Positions 1 through 7,600 are shown, counted from the stretch's first letter. The stretch: 11,585 nt of DNA from Candidatus Kaiserbacteria bacterium RIFCSPLOWO2_01_FULL_55_19 (GCA_001781715.1 MFMD01000004.1:1-11585), one strand, 5' to 3'. Notes: a model not told the origin generated them from the letters alone. Made by a program: numbers and translations.

Positions 1-166
1 CAAGCCACCGGTCGTCCTGAACGGCTTCTATTCCTATGCCCAGATGAAGGAGCTCGTTGACCAAACGCTCGCGCAGTAGCGCAAGCCACCGGTCGTCCTG
101 AACGGCTTCTATTCCTATGCCCAGATGAAGGAGCTCGTTGACCAAACGCTCGCGCAGTAGCGCAAG
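1..166. repeat. Exact 81-bp tandem duplication (two copies)
   Basis: Positions 1-81 and 82-162 are identical base for base, and the identity runs four bases further (CAAG at 163-166), so 85 bases match at an offset of 81. The period is 27 codons, so both copies read the same peptide end and the same stop in one frame. The window begins exactly at a unit boundary. A perfect short repeat at the very end of a sequence can be a genuine recent duplication or an assembly artefact at a contig end, and the sequence alone cannot separate these. Confidence 0.95.
2..79 (+). CDS. C-terminal fragment of a probable thioredoxin/DsbA-like protein (5' end outside window)
   Basis: An open frame enters from the left edge and ends at TAG (77-79), giving the last 25 residues of a protein. 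The readable part contains PPVVLNGFYSY followed by an amphipathic helix MKELVDQTLAQ. A proline, a hydrophobic strand, an 'NG' turn, an aromatic or small stretch and a closing helix form the usual C-terminal pattern of thioredoxin-fold oxidoreductases such as DsbA-like proteins (x-P-hhh-NG-...-hhhxhID). The catalytic CxxC would lie upstream and is not visible, so the assignment rests on a short pattern only. The same 27 codons, including the stop, recur in the same frame immediately downstream (83-160). That second copy would not be translated, because the first stop ends the frame. The gene converges on the nuclease gene at 271-1092. Confidence 0.4.
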   Translation, partial: KPPVVLNGFYSYAQMKELVDQTLAQ

Positions 167-269
167 GGGTGGCAACGATTCTTGGGGCTCCGCAGCGCGA
201 CGGCGCGAGGACTGAGCGATTTTTCAGAAGAAAAATCGCGTACCCAAGAATCGTTGCCACCCCTTGCGC
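160..269. repeat. 27-bp perfect inverted repeat enclosing two smaller hairpins (three-way-junction-like element)
   Basis: Positions 160-186 and 243-269 are perfectly complementary over 27 bp and enclose 56 nt. Inside lies a second perfect hairpin: 216-225 pairs with 230-239 (10 bp, AGAA loop). A GC-rich third stem is also possible: 188-190 with 207-209 and 195-198 with 203-206, with a four-base bulge at 191-194. The element fills the whole gap between the stop of the left plus-strand gene and the stop of the convergent nuclease gene (271-273). It could act as a strong bidirectional RNA hairpin, but neither side is followed by a T-run, so a standard intrinsic terminator is not supported. A non-autonomous mobile or dispersed palindromic element is an alternative. 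No transposase is visible. Confidence 0.85.
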
Positions 270-270
270 A

Positions 271-1092
271 CTATTCACCAATCAATTCAAACCGGTAGAC
301 ATCAAAGGAATTTTCGCCCTCAAACATATCCGAGGGGTTGGGGAGATAGATGCGGTGGCGGGCAATCTCCTCGGTTGCGTCGTTAATGAGCCGGTGGAAG
401 GTCGCAAAGTCCTCCTTGTGCTTCTTAAAATCTATTTCATACCGCCGCATCTGCGTGCGCCCGTCGGCATTCTTGGTCTTCTTGCACTCATAAACAATGA
501 AGCGCCGGACCGGCTTCCCGAACAGTTCTCGTACGGTGTAGTAATTAAAGATGGCTTGAATAATGAAGAGTGGCTTCGTAGCGCCTGAGCTAAAGGCGGA
601 GACGAATTTATGATCCACGATGTCTATCGCCCCTTCTTGGACACGCGACGCCACCACGAGATCTGAAATCGCTTTAATTGGGAGCGGAAGTCCCTCTACT
701 TCCACAAGACCCCGCACCTCAACACCAAGAACGGTGTGCTTGGGCGGCCGTGCAAGGTAGTACCCGATAGCTCGCAAGTAATCAACCTCCATTAGCTTGC
801 GTTTTTCTTTCTTCTCCTTGCGCGACTTGGCTCTGCCGAAGTGAATCTCAAAATCCGCAATACTCCGCACATACTCAAGCCCTTTTTGTATGGCGATATC
901 CTTGGGCGCGCCATTATAAAAGTGCTCCAACGCGCGATGCCCCGCGCTCCCAACGACGGCCGCGGGTGTCGTCGGCGTGTCATATATCTCCTCAACATAG
1001 CGCTTGTACCACGCCAGAGGATTCCTCAAAAACGCCATCAAGCTTGAATGGCTCCAATGCTTAATGGGTAGTTTCTTGCGTCGCTTTGTCAT
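271..1092 (-). CDS. PD-(D/E)XK superfamily nuclease (RecB/Cas4-like)
   Basis: A 273-aa protein probably cutting DNA with a metal-dependent RecB-type nuclease fold. Visible motifs in order are: an N-terminal S-x-S-x-L-x-x-F-x-x-x-P segment (about 15-25); GSAGHRALEHFY (48-59), which carries the family's conserved His52; a strand with Glu125; the active-site pair Asp144 (ISD) and Asp160-His-Lys162 (VDHK), i.e. D-x15-D-x-K; and a Q179...Y184/Y185 helix typical of the RecB/Cas4/AddB group. The N-terminal position often held by Cys in iron-sulfur relatives (CP) is Asn-Pro (N24-P25) here, and only one Cys (C203) is present, so no 4Fe-4S cluster is expected. Residues 89-99 are very basic. The stand-alone size fits a single nuclease domain without helicase. 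No CRISPR array or cas genes lie nearby, so a Cas4 role is not supported. The start is the ATG at 1092 with no Shine-Dalgarno, but an extended -10 box sits right before it, suggesting a leaderless mRNA. Its substrate and pathway cannot be told from sequence. Confidence 0.8.
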   Translation of the reverse strand: MTKRRKKLPIKHWSHSSLMAFLRNPLAWYKRYVEEIYDTPTTPAAVVGSAGHRALEHFYNGAPKDIAIQKGLEYVRSIADFEIHFGRAKSRKEKKEKRKLMEVDYLRAIGYYLARPPKHTVLGVEVRGLVEVEGLPLPIKAISDLVVASRVQEGAIDIVDHKFVSAFSSGATKPLFIIQAIFNYYTVRELFGKPVRRFIVYECKKTKNADGRTQMRRYEIDFKKHKEDFATFHRLINDATEEIARHRIYLPNPSDMFEGENSFDVYRFELIGE

Positions 1093-1100
1093 TATGTTGA

Positions 1101-1109
1101 AGTATAGCA
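1101..1109 (-). promoter_or_regulatory. Extended -10 promoter element of the nuclease gene, probably leaderless
   Basis: On the minus strand the sequence TGCTATACT (an extended TGn plus TATACT) ends 8 nt before the ATG of the nuclease gene. Transcription would start within about two bases of the ATG. No good -35 hexamer is present at the normal distance (AATCCA at 1124-1129), which is common where an extended -10 exists. No ribosome binding site is possible in so short a leader. Confidence 0.55.
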
Positions 1110-1114
1110 GATGC

Positions 1115-1142
1115 TTGACTAGATGGATTAATCGTGTATAAA
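1115..1142 (+). promoter_or_regulatory. Sigma-70-type promoter for the tautomerase-like gene
   Basis: TTGACT (1115-1120) and TATAAA (1137-1142) are separated by 16 bp, close to the housekeeping consensus. The expected start is near 1149, leaving a leader of about 78 nt before the ATG at 1227. The promoter overlaps the -35 region of the divergent nuclease promoter, so binding at one could hinder the other. Confidence 0.65.
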
Positions 1143-1162
1143 TGAGGGTTGATGTAGTTCCT

Positions 1163-1224
1163 GGCAGGATTCCCTGCCGCCTAGGGAATCCCTAGTTGAA
1201 ACGAAGAAATTCTGGAGGAAATCC
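1163..1224 (+). promoter_or_regulatory. Leader with mutually exclusive hairpins; possible operator or RNA switch
   Basis: Three perfect pairings share bases. GGCAGG/CCTGCC pairs 1163-1168 with 1173-1178. GGATTCCCT/AGGGAATCC pairs 1167-1175 with 1183-1191. CTAGGGA/TCCCTAG pairs 1181-1187 with 1189-1195, a 15-bp palindrome centred on A1188. In addition, GGATTCC (1167-1173) can pair with GGAAATCC (1217-1224) with one bulged A, which would cover part of the Shine-Dalgarno GGAGG (1214-1218). The leader could therefore toggle between a structure that hides the ribosome site and one that leaves it open. Alternatively the 15-bp palindrome is simply a repressor site. The pairings are seen in the sequence. 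The regulatory role is inference. Confidence 0.45.
1214..1218 (+). promoter_or_regulatory. Ribosome binding site of the tautomerase-like gene
   Basis: GGAGG lies 8 nt before the ATG at 1227. It is the only strong, well-spaced Shine-Dalgarno in the window and rules out upstream in-frame alternatives. It overlaps the region that can pair with 1167-1173 in the leader. Confidence 0.8.
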
Positions 1225-1226
1225 TT

Positions 1227-1574
1227 ATGCCAGTCATAAAGGTTTGGTGCCTGCCGTCAATGACGGAAAAACAACTGCGGAAGTTGCACCGAGACATCGT
1301 CGAAGCGGTCACCCTTGTCAAGGAGCTCGGCCTGAAAGACGAGACCGAGATGACCTGCCTCTTCCCGTCGGATATGATGTCCTACGGATTTGGTGAAGAA
1401 ATCATCGTCGAGGTCACGGGCCTTTTCGAAAAACCGGAACGCACCGACGAGGTACGGAACCTCTTAGCGATGTTCCTCGGAGGCGCAGTCCGTAAAAGGT
1501 TCCCGCAGGCGCGCATCGAGTGCTTCATCTTTCCCTTCAATCCGAAACAAGGGTTCTGGTCTACTCCTCGGTAG
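1227..1574 (+). CDS. Small tautomerase-superfamily-like protein (MIF/CHMI size class)
   Basis: A 115-aa protein with a strong GGAGG ribosome site (1214-1218) 8 nt before its ATG, which fixes the start. It begins MPVIKVW. In the tautomerase superfamily the initiator Met is removed and Pro becomes the N-terminal catalytic base at the end of the first beta strand. The following helix (TEKQLRKLHRDIVEAV), a second strand (EEIIVEVTGLF), a second helix with Arg residues (RTDEVRNLLAMFLGGAVRKRF) and a closing strand (ARIECFIFPF) give two beta-alpha-beta units. The length matches MIF and 5-carboxymethyl-2-hydroxymuconate isomerase (about 115-125 aa) rather than the roughly 60-aa 4-oxalocrotonate tautomerases. 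Substrate is unknown and no catabolic genes are adjacent. The gene is monocistronic: it has its own promoter on the left and a terminator on the right. The family call rests on Pro2 plus fold pattern, so it may be an uncharacterised relative. Confidence 0.55.
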   Translation: MPVIKVWCLPSMTEKQLRKLHRDIVEAVTLVKELGLKDETEMTCLFPSDMMSYGFGEEIIVEVTGLFEKPERTDEVRNLLAMFLGGAVRKRFPQARIECFIFPFNPKQGFWSTPR

Positions 1575-1604
1575 ACTTCGTCTGAGCCCAATTTAAATAA
1601 CACA

Positions 1605-1639
1605 CGAGCCGCCCTGGAGGGAGCGGCTCGAATCTTTTT
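1605..1639. terminator. Shared hairpin terminator between convergent genes
   Basis: CGAGCCGC (1605-1612) pairs perfectly with GCGGCTCG (1623-1630) around a 10-nt loop. On the plus strand it is followed by AATCTTTTT (1631-1639), a standard intrinsic terminator for the tautomerase-like gene. That T-run runs into the last codons of rpoD (stop at 1638-1640). On the minus strand the hairpin lies 7 nt after the rpoD stop and is followed by a weaker T-rich stretch (TGTGTTATTTAAATT), so it probably also ends the rpoB-rpoD transcript. Confidence 0.8.
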
Positions 1640-2873
1640 AATACGACTTCAGGTGGCGGGCTTTGTCGTGTGTGCGGATTTTCTCAAGTGCTTTTGCTTC
1701 AATCTGGCGGATGCGCTCGCGAGTGACGCCGAACTCTCGTCCCACTTCTTCAAGTGTGTGATAAATACCGTCCATAAGACCATGACGCATCTCAAGAATC
1801 TTGCGTTCCTTGGGCGAGAGGTCGCTGAGGATTCCCCGCACCTGTTCTTGCAGAATGCGCTCTGACGATTCTTGTACCGGCGAAGGAATCTTATCGTCGG
1901 GGATAAAGTCGCCCAGGGTTGACCGCTCATCGTCGTCGCTCCCGACTGGGTTCTCTAGGGAGAGCGTATCCTGATTAATCTTCTCTATTTGATAAATCTT
2001 CTCCGGCTCAACGCCCATCTCAATCGCGATTTCCTCCGCCTGCGGGTCGCGGCCAAGCGCCTGCGAGAGGCGGCGCGATACCTGCTTATACTTGGCGATG
2101 GTCTCCACCATGTGCACGGGGATGCGGATAGTGCGCGACTGGTCGGCCAAAGCGCGGGTAATCGCCTGACGAATCCACCAGGTCGCGTAGGTTGAAAATT
2201 TGTACCCCTTCTTCCAGTCAAACTTGTCCACTGCGCGGAAAAGGCCGAGATTCCCCTCTTGGATAAGGTCAAGGAGGGTGAGGTCGGGGCTACGACCGAC
2301 ATATTTCTTGGCGATTGAGACCACGAGGCGCAAGTTACTTCGCGCGAGAATGTTGCGCGCTTCCGCATCGCTCTTTTCTATGCGCTTCGCGAGCTCGCGT
2401 TCCTCGGCGGCAGTGAGAAGCGGGTACTGCCCAATCTCGCGGAGATAAATCTGGATGGAGTCATAGCCGGTGGAGTGACGGTCTTTAATATTGCGAGTGG
2501 CGAGGTATTCGTCAGCGGCGTCTTCCAGCATTCCGCCTTCAAGCACATCCACGCCCGCGATAGCGAACCGTTCGTAGAGCTCTTCAAGGAAATTGACATC
2601 CTCTTCAACATGCGGAAATGACTTCAGAATCTCACTGTAGGTGACATAGCCGCGTTCCTTACCCTTTTCAATAAGCACCTCCGCAAAGAGCGCTCGCTGC
2701 GAATTCGCCTTCGCGCGCGCTCCGCGCAGTGCCGCGCGAACGACATGCTTTTTGGAGCGCTTGGTATGAGCTCTCTTTGCTTTCTTCGCCTTCTTCTTCG
2801 CGAGCGCGCGCTTCACTACCCGCTTCTTAGCGGTTTTCTTTGCTTTCTTCTTTTTAGTGCGAGATTTCTTCAT
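1638..2873 (-). CDS. rpoD: RNA polymerase primary sigma factor with basic N-terminal tail
   Basis: A 411-aa housekeeping sigma-70 factor that recruits core polymerase to promoters and melts the -10 region. Residues 1-60 form a tail with 30 Lys/Arg and no acidic residue. A reduced region 1.1 fold follows (about 64-112, including GYVTYSEIL). Region 1.2 starts near 137 (YDSIQIYLREIGQYPLL). Region 2 (about 175-260) contains the core-binding and -10 recognition segment, with DLIQEGNLGLFRAV and STYATWWIRQAI. Region 3 follows (about 262-340), with the sigma-finger area around SLENPVGSDDDE. Region 4 (about 341-411) has the -35-reading helix-turn-helix TLEEVGREFGVTRERIRQIE. The large non-conserved insert of proteobacterial RpoD is absent. 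It is last in the operon, 47 nt after dnaG. That gap holds a small inverted repeat (2896-2909) but no clear promoter. No Shine-Dalgarno is visible before the ATG at 2873. Because no Met occurs between the tail and residue 115, the ATG at 2873 is the best start, though a GTG/TTG start inside the tail cannot be excluded. Confidence 0.97.
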   Translation of the reverse strand: MKKSRTKKKKAKKTAKKRVVKRALAKKKAKKAKRAHTKRSKKHVVRAALRGARAKANSQRALFAEVLIEKGKERGYVTYSEILKSFPHVEEDVNFLEELYERFAIAGVDVLEGGMLEDAADEYLATRNIKDRHSTGYDSIQIYLREIGQYPLLTAAEERELAKRIEKSDAEARNILARSNLRLVVSIAKKYVGRSPDLTLLDLIQEGNLGLFRAVDKFDWKKGYKFSTYATWWIRQAITRALADQSRTIRIPVHMVETIAKYKQVSRRLSQALGRDPQAEEIAIEMGVEPEKIYQIEKINQDTLSLENPVGSDDDERSTLGDFIPDDKIPSPVQESSERILQEQVRGILSDLSPKERKILEMRHGLMDGIYHTLEEVGREFGVTRERIRQIEAKALEKIRTHDKARHLKSY

Positions 2874-2920
2874 GGTGGAACGAGAAAATAAAATAGGAAA
2901 TTACTTTCCAACCGCGTAGG

Positions 2921-4618
2921 TCATCCTGCTGGATGAATGCCTGCGAGGCGCGCCGAGAGAGCGGCGCACGCTGCCTGCGCACGCACAACTGCATCCGCAT
3001 CTCCTGCGGCTTCGGCTCTTCGTAGTTTGTTGACTCCCTCCTGGTACGCCTCGCGGATAACCGCTTCTTCAAAGGCGCGAAGAAGCTCATCTGCCCCCTC
3101 TTCTCCCGGGTTCTCACCGAAGCTCTGTTCTGCATAGAAGAGAGCTGATTCCGGAGGAATAGAAGGCGGCAGTTCCTGAACTCCAGTAATTCTAAAGTAC
3201 TCTGCTTTGACACGCTCCGCAAGCAGGGTATCGGGATAGGCGTGTATAACGGCGACGAGCTGTCCTCTCCGTATTTCTGATGGCGCACGGGCAGCGGTTA
3301 CCGGCTTCGGTACGCTCTCCATACTGCCCGCGGCTTCTGGGAACTTCGGCAGGCGCTTGATTGATTCTTGCACCGCCTCGCTACTTAAGCCGAGTGCGCG
3401 AGCGGTTGATTGCATAAAATGCTCGCGCTCCATCGGGCTCGGCATTGCGGAAATCAAGGGCAACACGATGCTCTCGGCGGTTCGCAGGAGCCGGTGCGGA
3501 TCGCTCTCCTGTCCTGCAAGTTCTGCAAGAAAGAAATCAACGATTGGCTTCGCGCCAGTGATGCGCTTCTTGAACTCTTTCGGGTCTTCGCTGATGAGCT
3601 CCGCCGGGTCCTTCCCCTTGGGGAGGCGCGCCGCCTTCACCCGCAGTCCTGCGTGAAGCGCGAGTGTGGCCGAGCGCGCGGTCGCCGAGAGCCCTGCTGG
3701 GTCGGCATCCAAGACAAGCATCAGGTTCTCGCTGTAGCGCTTCATCAGCGCGAGATGCCTCTCGGTGAGCGCCGTACCCGAGAGCGCTACGGCGTTCTGG
3801 AAGCCCGCTTGATGCGCGAGGATTACATCCATCTGTCCCTCCACGAGCATCGTGAATTTGCGTACCCGTATCGCGTCTTTGGCGAAGTCCACACCGAAGA
3901 GAATCTCGGATTTATGATAAAGCTCGGTCTCGGGCGAATTGAGATACTTCGCGGGGTCGTCTTTCGCGAGCGCGCGGCCGGTGAAGGCGACGACCCGACC
4001 GGCGCTATCGCGTATCGGGAACATCAGACGGTTGCGAAATCGGTCATAGTAAGTACCCGGCTTCCCGTCTGCTTCTTTAATCAATCCTGCGCCAAGCATC
4101 TCTTCAATAGAGAACCCTTCGGCAGTCAGTGCCTCGAGGAGCGTGCGCCATGCCTCCGGAGCGAAGCCAATGCGCCACGCTTGTATAGTGTCAGGCATAA
4201 GACCGCGTTGCTTCGCGTATGCCTCTGCGGAACTTCCTTTGAGATTGCCCGCGTACCACTCGCCCGCACGGCTCATCAGCGCGCGCAGTCGCTCCTTCTT
4301 AGACGCATCTTCCTTTCCACCACTACCATATATGGAAGTGATTTGGACACCAGCTTTTTCCGCAAGGATTTTCAGCGCGCCCTTGAAGTCCACTCCCTCA
4401 ACCTTCTCAATAAACGAGAACCCGTCGCCGCCCTGTCCGCAGCCGAAGCAGTGCCAGCTCCCGCGCTCCAAACTTACATGGAATGACGGTGTCTTCTCTT
4501 TATGGAAGGGACACAACCCGACCATCGAGCGCCCTGCGCGGCGCAGCTTCACATACGGGGCAATAATGTCCTGAATAGAGAGCCGTTCCTTAATCTGCGC
4601 GACGGTATCGGTAGCCAT
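2921..4618 (-). CDS. dnaG: DNA primase
   Basis: A 565-aa primase that makes the short RNA primers for DNA replication and works with the replicative helicase. The N-terminal CHC2 zinc domain has ligands C36, H39, C57 and C60 (CPFH ... CFGC). The catalytic core contains RFRNRLMFPIRD (193-204), with KYLNSPET further on. The TOPRIM centre shows Glu260 (VEGQMDV, where many relatives have EGYMDV) and Asp304/Asp306 (LDADPAG), the metal-binding acidic triad. Residues from about 445 to the end form the variable helical helicase-interaction domain. The open frame extends upstream into rpoC to 4795, but the start at 4618 (MATDTVAQIKERL) matches the usual primase N-terminus and gives normal length. The upstream sequence AAGGGA touches the ATG directly, which is too close for a good ribosome site, so translation may be coupled to rpoC, whose stop is 22 nt upstream. 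Confidence 0.97.
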   Translation of the reverse strand: MATDTVAQIKERLSIQDIIAPYVKLRRAGRSMVGLCPFHKEKTPSFHVSLERGSWHCFGCGQGGDGFSFIEKVEGVDFKGALKILAEKAGVQITSIYGSGGKEDASKKERLRALMSRAGEWYAGNLKGSSAEAYAKQRGLMPDTIQAWRIGFAPEAWRTLLEALTAEGFSIEEMLGAGLIKEADGKPGTYYDRFRNRLMFPIRDSAGRVVAFTGRALAKDDPAKYLNSPETELYHKSEILFGVDFAKDAIRVRKFTMLVEGQMDVILAHQAGFQNAVALSGTALTERHLALMKRYSENLMLVLDADPAGLSATARSATLALHAGLRVKAARLPKGKDPAELISEDPKEFKKRITGAKPIVDFFLAELAGQESDPHRLLRTAESIVLPLISAMPSPMEREHFMQSTARALGLSSEAVQESIKRLPKFPEAAGSMESVPKPVTAARAPSEIRRGQLVAVIHAYPDTLLAERVKAEYFRITGVQELPPSIPPESALFYAEQSFGENPGEEGADELLRAFEEAVIREAYQEGVNKLRRAEAAGDADAVVRAQAACAALSARLAGIHPAG

Positions 4619-4640
4619 TCCCTTGATTCTACCGCGCCTC

Positions 4641-7600
4641 CTAGAGCGCCCTTGTAGCGCGCGGGGCGAACGAGGTCGTGCGTGATTCGGAATACACCGG
4701 CGCTGGGCGTTCTGCCTGAAGCTTCTTGATGCTCGCGTGCTTCTTGCTCCCTGCAAAGCCGGTTCCCGATGGAATGAGGCGGCCGAGAATAACATTCTCC
4801 TTCAAACCGCGGAGGCGATCCACCGAACCGCGCAGTGCGGCATTGATGAGAATCTTTGTCGTCTGCTCAAAGGAGGCGGCGGAGAGGAATGAGCGGCGCG
4901 AGAGCGCGCTCTCCTTGATGCCGAGCACAATCTCTTTGGACTTCGGCGCAATCTTCCCTGCCTTCTCCATCTCCTTGACCGACTTCACAATTTCCCAGTC
5001 CTCAACAACATCGCCGACTGAATAATCCGTGTCTCCCGCGTCCGTAATCTTCACGCGTGAGAACATCTGCTTGACCACAACCTCCAGGTGCTTCCTTGAA
5101 ACGGGTGCCCCCTGAAGTTCGTAGATTTTTGATGCCTCGGTGATGATGTACTCCTGTACCATCGCGCGGCCAGCATACTCAAAGAGGTCATCAAGGTCGG
5201 CGGAGCCGTCGGTAAGAATCTGCCCCCGTACGACCGAGTCCCCTGCCTTCACCAAGGGCACGCGCGGATATGGCGCGAGGTACTCATAAGCAGAGCCGTC
5301 CTTCTTACCCTTACCCTCTACCGGCGCAACAACGATAACTTTCTCGCGACCCTCTTCCTTGATCTCGGTGACAAGACCGTCCGACTTGGAGATGACCGCC
5401 GGGTTCTTCGGCGAACGCTTCTCAAAGACCTCTTCAACGCGCGGGAGACCGCTCGTGATGTCGCCGCCAACCGAGACAACGCCGCCAGCGTGGAAGGTAC
5501 GCATCGTGAGCTGGGTGCCCGGCTCGCCGATGGCCTGTGCGGCGACGGTGCCGACCGCCTCGCCCAAATCAACCAGCTCCTGGCTGGTGAGGTCCATACC
5601 GTAACAGGTCTGGCAGATGCCATACCGCGTTTCGCAGGACATTGGCGAGCGGGAGACGACCGTATTCACGGTGGAGGTCGCGAGTGCATCGGCATCAAGA
5701 ATGGAGAGGTAGTGCCCCTTCTTGAAGAGAACCGTGCCGTCAGCGTCCTTTGCGTCTTCGGCGAGCACGCGGCCGCGAAGTGCTTCAGCGTAATTAATCT
5801 GGATGCCGGAAGCGCTTATGCGGTTAATCTTCACACCGCGATCCGTACCGCAATTCGCTTCTGTAACGATAGAGTCCTGTGCGACATCAAAGAGACGGCG
5901 CGTAAGATATCCTGCCTTCGCGGTTCCAAGCGCGGTGTCAGTGAGCCCCTTGCGCGCGCCGTGCGTGCTCATGAAGTACTCAATGGGATTCAACCCCTCA
6001 ATCATTGAGGAGATAATCGGCACTTCAATTGTCTTGCCCGAGGTGTCTTGGATAAGTCCCTTCATACCGGCCATCTGGGTAAGGTTGCCGAGCGTACCGC
6101 GAGCGCCAGACTTCACCATATCCGCCACCGAGCCCATCGGATTCAATTCTGCGGCAACCTGCTCTTCAACCGCCTGCTTCGTACCCTGCCAAATCTCAAT
6201 CGCCATACGGCGCTTCTCCTCTTCGGCGAGCAAACCATTCTCGTAATCCCCCTGAATCTTCGCGACCTTGATAGCCGCCTCGCTGATTATGCGCGACTTC
6301 TGCTTCGGCACCGAGACATCGTCGATGGCCCACGAGATACCCGAGCGAGTCGCGTAGTCAAAGCCGAACCGCTTCACCTTGTTCACGATAGCGGGTACCG
6401 CATCAAGCCCGTAGCGCGCGATGCAGTCGGTCACGATGCGCGCGAGCACCTTCTTGGTGATGGTCTCGTTGATAAACGGATAGTCCGCGGGCAACACGGT
6501 GTTGAAGAGGAGTCTACCAACCGTCGTCTCAAACGGGTGGCCATCAAAGGTCTCGTACTTCTTCTTCCCCTCTACCGGTAGGACATTAATCTTGGCGCGC
6601 AAATCAATAGCGTCATATTCTGATGCGAGAATTGCCGAGTTCGGCGATGCGAAGTGCTCTCCAGAGCCCTTCACCTTCTCCACTGCCTTGGTGAGCCAAT
6701 ACACACCGAGGATAATATCCAACGGCTTACCGGTGAGCACAATCATTTCGCCCGAGCCCGGCTTGAGGATGTTCTTGTTCGCGCTCATAATGTTCGCCGC
6801 CTCCCACTGCGCCTCCTCGGAGAGCGGCACATGAACCGCCATCTGGTCGCCGTCGAAGTCCGCGTTGAACGCGTTACAAACGAGCGGATGCAGCTGAATA
6901 GCATCGCCTTCAATGAGGCGCGGACGAAATGCCTGAATACCTTGGCGGTGGAGTGTTGGAGCTCGGTTGAGGAGCACATACTTGCCCTTGATTGCCTCTT
7001 CCAAGAGTTCCCACACCTCGGCGACGCCGTCTTCAATAAGACGGCCTGCACCGCGGATGTTGAAGGCGAGTTCGCGCTCCAAGAGCCCCGCAATCACGAA
7101 GGGACGGAAGAGCTCAAGCGCCATATGTTTCGGGAGACCGCATTCATCAAGTTCGAGGTCAGGACCGACGACAATCACCGAACGACCGGAGTAGTCAACG
7201 CGCTTTCCGAGCAGGTTCTGGCGGAAATAGCCCTGCTTGCCCTTCAGATAGTCCGCGAGCGACTTGAGTGGACGGCGTTGCGCAAGTGTCATCGCGCCGG
7301 CGGCGGCGCCGCTCTTGCGGATTGAGTTGTCCAGAAGCGCGTCAACGGCTTCCTGCAGAATGCGCTTCTCGTTGCGGAGAATGACTTCTGGCGCGTGAAT
7401 GTCAATAAGCTTCTTCAGACGGTTATTGCGGTTGATGACGCGGCGGTAGAGGTCGTTCACATCCGAAGTCGCATGGCGGCCGCCTTCAAGCGCGACCATC
7501 GGGCGAAGCGCCGGCGGGATGACGGGGATGCGCGTAAGGAAGAGCCACTCGGGACGGACCCCGGAGGCGATGAGTCCCGCGATAAGCGAGAGGCGCTTCG

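Noticed and set aside
160..269. Integron attC site or CRISPR-related repeat as explanation of the inverted repeat
   Set aside because: The conserved attC end motifs (RYYYAAC and GTTRRRY) are not in the right places, no integrase is seen, and there is no repeat-spacer pattern.
169..588. A 139-codon plus-strand frame starting inside the inverted repeat
   Set aside because: Most of it is antisense to the nuclease gene, which has clear catalytic motifs. Its first part translates the palindrome, and no ribosome site precedes it.
271..1092. Cas4 or an anti-phage system nuclease
   Set aside because: The fold is shared, but there are no iron-sulfur cysteines, no cas genes, no CRISPR array and no other defence gene next to it.
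2896..2909. Small inverted repeat GGAAATTACTTTCC between dnaG and rpoD as a terminator or operator
   Set aside because: A 5-bp AT-rich stem is too weak for termination and short enough to occur by chance. It is mentioned only in the rpoD entry.
3410..4486. A 358-codon open frame on the plus strand opposite dnaG
   Set aside because: It is antisense to conserved primase domains and has no recognisable motifs or ribosome site, so it is a shadow of the dnaG reading frame.
4619..4795. A longer dnaG start at 4795 overlapping rpoC
   Set aside because: The added 59 residues are Arg/Ser-rich read-through of the rpoC end. Primases normally begin about 35 residues before the CPFH zinc motif, which fits the ATG at 4618.
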